64,000 bases of DNA from Heliopora coerulea (taxonomy: Eukaryota > Cnidaria > Anthozoa > Scleralcyonacea > Helioporidae). Under the pieces are notes generated by a model. It was given only the letters and a program-made list of their open reading frames with translations, did no database searches and was not told the DNA's origin. The stretch covers positions 992,001 through 1,056,000 of the forward strand of contig JASJOG010000095.1 in the NCBI GenBank assembly GCA_030142905.1. Reading direction: 5' to 3'. A program made the translations under genes and the position numbers. Shown here in pieces: positions 61,101-64,000 of the stretch (its first letter is position 1; each line of letters begins with the position of its first letter).

Positions 61101-62093
61101 TGAGCGAAAGAAAGGCAAGACAACAAAATGTAAAGCAAAGTAAAACCAAAACAGAAAGAAAACGCTTAAAGTGTTGTACAGCGGTTTTCATTACAAGTGA
61201 AAGATGTAATTGCGCATGCGTCAGCATTTTTCAATGTAAATAAGCATACCGTGCGAAAATACGAACGAAAAACGACACGATCTTTACTTTTTTAGGATGC
61301 CAATTGGCGTGCTTTACTGCAATACTGTTTGGATAATAATGGTTATATCGGATGTGATGTACCATTATTAAATGAAAATATAGATGATATTAGCGCAGAG
61401 GATACAGACGTGAACGAAGAGAATAATCTTGTAAATGTGTTAGATCACCGAAACACTCCAAATGTTAACCAAATGCAGTCTATAATCGACTATTTTCCGA
61501 ACAATGTTGACCTGGGTAGCGATATATGTAGTGGTGTAGGTGGTCGAAAGGATCTTCATGGACTAACTCGGGATGATGAGCGTGATCATGCCCCAGACTG
61601 TTCAAGGGAGGTAAAATACAGCAGAGGGCATAAGGTTGAAGAGCAGGAGGCGTCCACACGCAAAATGCTTGGTAAGTTGAAAGTGGACAACTTTAGCACG
61701 GAGGGTAAAGACATGACCAATAGCGTGACACAAAAAATGGGTGGAAAAGAAGTCGAATTATTAGAAAACAAAACCAGACCTGAAACAGAAATTAATGTTC
61801 GCAAGAAAACGGGCAACTACAAATTGAATGGAGGTTTGCGTCTGCAGAAGGAGGAAATAAATGATCAGATCACAGCTGAGAAGATCACATCGTCGTCTTT
61901 CTTTGTAAATCAAACAGACGTTGAAAAAGGTACTCTTTTATATGGGAAAGAGCAAGCAGATGATAACTGCATTAATAGAACAGGAACTCATGTATTAGCT
62001 CAAGCATTAAGTACTGACGGCGAAGGCAGAAATCAATTTAACGAAAGCGCAGACGAAGATCTTGAAGAGTTTGTTTATAGTGTTGATCCATAA
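49181..62093 (+). CDS. MOV10L1: MOV10L1-like RNA helicase of the piRNA pathway
   Basis: UPF1-like superfamily 1 RNA helicase. MOV10L1 (fly Armitage) feeds piRNA precursors to PIWI proteins to silence transposons. Exons: 49181-49971, 50371-50520, 51505-51708, 51842-52063, 53482-53596, 54267-54365, 54625-54730, 55138-55181, 55265-55356, 55691-55749, 56256-56518, 57204-57272, 57720-57950, 58019-58084, 58647-58988, 59723-59872, 60241-60348, 60592-60732, 61296-62093. They total 4050 nt (1349 aa). Helicase motifs in order: GPPGTGKT (I), [12 protein letters not shown] (II), GDPHQLGAV (III), CNYRSH (IV), [11 protein letters not shown] (V), [21 protein letters not shown] (VI, from FNVAITRA). The long N-terminal region with S1/CSD-like repeats ([26 protein letters not shown]) separates it from MOV10. 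The last exon adds a ~240-aa acidic tail without a known domain. ATG 49181 is the first in-frame methionine. Confidence 0.93.
50050..50215 (+). repeat. tRNA-derived SINE-like element, copy 2
   Basis: The core gtagagtggcagaccggtat and B box aagttcaaatccca (about 50112-50125) are followed by gttaacatttttcagttgac. This matches copy 1 over ~90 bp. The short inverted flanks catgataaaatctg and cagattatcatg bracket the core, as in copy 1. A downstream ctgaggatgattctgaaata occurs inverted on the left of copy 1. It lies in MOV10L1 intron 1. Confidence 0.6.
50567..50878. repeat. Possible hAT-like non-autonomous element
   Basis: The left end caggagcagatccagaattt and the inverse of the right end (cagggcagatttagg) resemble each other. 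Inside is a perfect short hairpin, ggggtgcacc-tgt-ggtgcacccc (50840-50862). A similar end (inverse caggggtggatctagaa) lies near 51296-51314. No clear 8-bp target duplication was found. Confidence 0.3.
52148..52392. mobile_element. Foldback element 3 with hammerhead-like core
   Basis: Left arm 52148-52252 and right arm 52287-52392 are inverted copies (~85%). Each arm contains the signature. On the plus strand 52299-52341 reads GACT, CTAAAGA, a GC-rich hairpin, GGAACGTG, AGTC. On the minus strand it reads TTGAAGA, hairpin, GAAACGTT. It lies in MOV10L1 intron 4. Confidence 0.6.
52660..53290. repeat. Degenerate satellite-like tract in MOV10L1 intron 4
   Basis: About 630 bp is built from variants of short phrases such as ttgcattgcgcactt, cgttattgcatt, ttgcgttgttgcattgt and catttattgcacgacact, at irregular ~30-bp spacing. 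The divergence between units is high. ORFs here (52655-53314) are by-products. Confidence 0.6.
54770..55075. repeat. Polypurine tract in a MOV10L1 intron
   Basis: About 300 bp is almost all A and G on the plus strand (gaaaggaggaaagaaaac and similar), just after exon 7. The long minus-strand ORFs across it are low-complexity artefacts. Confidence 0.75.
56700..56960. repeat. Second polypurine tract in a MOV10L1 intron
   Basis: About 260 bp of G/A-rich sequence on the plus strand lies between the Walker A exon and the next exon. A third A-rich purine-biased stretch occurs at 60930-61170. Confidence 0.7.
58110..58560 (-). repeat. Tandem array of degenerate tRNA-like units
   Basis: On the minus strand, A-box-like strings tagctcaatgtttagatag, tagctaaatggttagagtg and tagcccattggttacaacg recur about every 80 bp. 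A B-box-like aggttcaatccccgtcaagg lies at 58212-58231. A spacer phrase, gcacatatgtgtaactc or gcacatatgtaacctc, also recurs. No unit makes a complete tRNA. It lies in MOV10L1 intron 14. Confidence 0.45.
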
Positions 62094-64000
62094 CACCACG
62101 GTTTTGTTATTCTTTTGAGATGTTCTGAGATCAGCCAGTTTTCTAGTAATTGCCAATGTCCCATACTTCATTCCTTGCTCACTCCATGCTGCTCCTAAAA
62201 TTCCTGAGAAGTAGTTACAGTTGGACCATAATTGTTTATTTCATGTTGTGTGCGATGAAAACTGTTATTGATTTGGAAATAGCACAATATCACTGATCTC
62301 AACGACATGTATTTGAAGTATGATCGCTAGTTTTTGAAGTCCATCGATTTCGGACGGCACTTCGAAATTTCCAGGTGTGGTAACTTCCCTTTTTTGTAAT
62401 ACATGTCTACTGTCTTCTGAAGGGAAAAAAAACCCATATAACCTAATACTTTTGTTTTTTTTACGTTGTCTTGATGGTGCATCATATATTTGGAGTATAA
62501 CCGATTACCCATAACACATTTAAAGTATAACGTATGAAGAGTTCCACCCAGTTGGCATTTATCTTCTTTTTTTGACTGTATTGTTGGTGAAATATTGTGG
62601 TTTCGAAACCAAGTTTACAGTAAAGTACAAACTGTACTTAAACACAAATACCGCGTCATAAGGTAAACTTCTGTTCGCGTGTTTGTTTTCTGTTTTGTTT
62701 CTTTTAACAGCTGAAAGGCTAAAAAAAACGATTTAATGTTTGACTATTCCATCGTGGATTTGTCAATTTTGTTTTATTTGTGTCTCAATCTAGCAAAATA
62801 TTCACTGTAACTTTAGACTAACAGGGGTTGGTCCATCCATTTTTGAATTTCAGTCCTTTTTATAAACTATGACTTGGCTGGACACGATCATTTGTGAAAT
62901 ATCCGTCCATGTTCTTCTTTACTTACGATGCAGCTTACCTTTTCTCTTGTTCATTCTTGGCCTATCTTGACAAAATCAAGAACTTCATTGCAGTTTTCAT
63001 ATATTCTGACGTACGTCTTTGTGACAAGCTTACGCTTGCAAGTGAACAGTACTCGAGCATGGAATGAGCAACGACATTTAAGCGCCGTAAAGTCTGTGAG
63101 CTGGGCTTCTTGTGAGGTGGCTGTCGTTAAGCCAAGGACACCCGATGTTTTTGCGAAATAAAATTGTGTTAGAAGACATGTCTAGTCACAGCGTTCACTA
63201 TTTGCCACATGTACTATTTAACAATTAGATTATCACCTCATAGAAATCGAGAGCGAATAATCTAATTGTTTTAGTAGATACACACTTAGCAAAAAACATT
63301 TCAGAACGCTTTTTAATAATTTATTTGTAATAATTATTTTTAAAAAACGCGCCAAGAAGATGACTGTTCGCTACTTGCTATCTATCGACGAATAGTTAGC
63401 GAGTAGCGTAGCCAATCAAAATGCAGCATTTGCAATAGTACTCGACTAAGTTTCTACTAAAACTAGTGATGCACTCATGTGAGCTACTTTTAATAAGGAA
63501 ACAGAAGCGACCGTGCAGCAATGTAATATACATTTTACTTTATATAATAAAAATTTTATTTGTTTATAACAATATTTAACCAGGAGGCTCTCACACGTAA
63601 AGTGGTTTTCAGAGAGATACTATACAAGAAAATTTTCAAAAAATGTTTACATCACTTAAAACTGATTTTCTACTTTTGTATTATGCAACACCTTATAGAA
63701 GCACATTTATTGAGTAGATTTTCCTGAATATCTTAATTGCTTCTTTTGAAAATAATTTAAATGAAAATTCAAATTAAATCTTCAAGGAAATGACACGAAC
63801 ACTTCTTGACATCCTTTGAAGGCTTTTTGAAATGGAAATCAATTGGGAATGAAAGAGATACAAACATATAATTTTTTTGTCAAATTGTATATTTCATGTA
63901 ATTTTACATTCATCAGAGATTGCCGCGGCTTGGGATTGTTTACTGGGTCTGCTAATAACTGCAGACGGTATTTATGTCGATTAGATTTCGCAATTATTGG
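62094..64000. other. MOV10L1 3' flank
   Basis: No gene was identified. A likely polyadenylation signal AATAAA lies at 63157-63162. Two small hairpin elements follow: caattagattat/ataatctaattg (about 63220-63270), and an inverted pair cgctacttgcta/tagcgagtagcg (about 63370-63407). Confidence 0.45.

Noticed and set aside
60941..61243. Lys-rich 100-aa ORF
   Set aside because: It is an A-rich purine-biased intron stretch between MOV10L1 exons 18 and 19. The exons join in phase without it.
62928..63161. 77-aa ORF in the 3' flank
   Set aside because: Its stop overlaps the likely AATAAA signal and no domain is recognised. It is treated as 3'UTR.
1..64000. CRISPR arrays, rRNA genes, bacterial-type operons
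   Set aside because: None seen. Spliced genes and element types are eukaryotic throughout.

Overview
The window is AT-rich, intron-rich animal nuclear DNA. The proteins are clearly metazoan (KMT2E/SETD5, BAP1, MOV10L1, PM20D1 and B4GALNT3/4 families). They keep vertebrate-like domain order, with short exons and GT-AG introns (one GC-AG). Together with many small foldback elements, a DIRS retrotransposon and tRNA-derived repeats, this points to a non-bilaterian or early-branching animal, most likely a cnidarian (anthozoan, such as a stony coral). The species call is an inference from style, not from a marker gene.

Layout. 1-480: tRNA-like repeat sequence broken by a small hairpin insert, and (TA)n tracts. 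612-1214: single-exon Rho-family GTPase with an altered guanine-binding motif and no CAAX box. 1215-3886: repeats only. 3887-11885: PM20D1-like N-acyl amino acid synthase/hydrolase, 11 exons, 501 aa. 12550-31384: KMT2E/SETD5-like PHD+SET chromatin regulator, a probable non-coding first exon plus 23 coding exons, 1236 aa. 32874-37362: a decayed DIRS tyrosine-recombinase retrotransposon with inverted terminal repeats and an internal complementary region. 37440-38193: a large foldback inserted inside an older hairpin element. 38573-40610: B4GALNT3/4-like glycosyltransferase, apparently truncated and with a changed metal-binding motif. 41536-48848 (minus): BAP1 deubiquitinase, 14 exons, 590 aa. 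49181-62093: MOV10L1-like RNA helicase, 19 exons, 1349 aa. 62094-64000: 3' flank with small hairpin elements.

The exon chains of PM20D1, KMT2E, BAP1 and MOV10L1 were assembled by hand from splice signals. In each the reading phase closes exactly from the first ATG to the stop, which strongly supports the models. BAP1 and MOV10L1 start 332 bp apart, head to head, and probably share a promoter. KMT2E and BAP1 are both chromatin regulators, MOV10L1 acts in piRNA-based transposon silencing, and PM20D1 and the Rho GTPase are unrelated to them. No operon-like logic is expected.

The most unusual material is in the repeats. Three separate inverted-repeat elements (7.1, 37.8 and 52.2 kb) carry the same CTGANGA - hairpin - GAAA signature, followed by a self-complementary tetranucleotide. 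This resembles a dimeric hammerhead ribozyme of the type known from Penelope-like retroelements. Other notable features are the DIRS element that keeps a copy of its own circle junction, a three-copy tRNA-derived repeat family, a tandem array of tRNA-like units inside a MOV10L1 intron, and a degenerate satellite of about 630 bp in another MOV10L1 intron.
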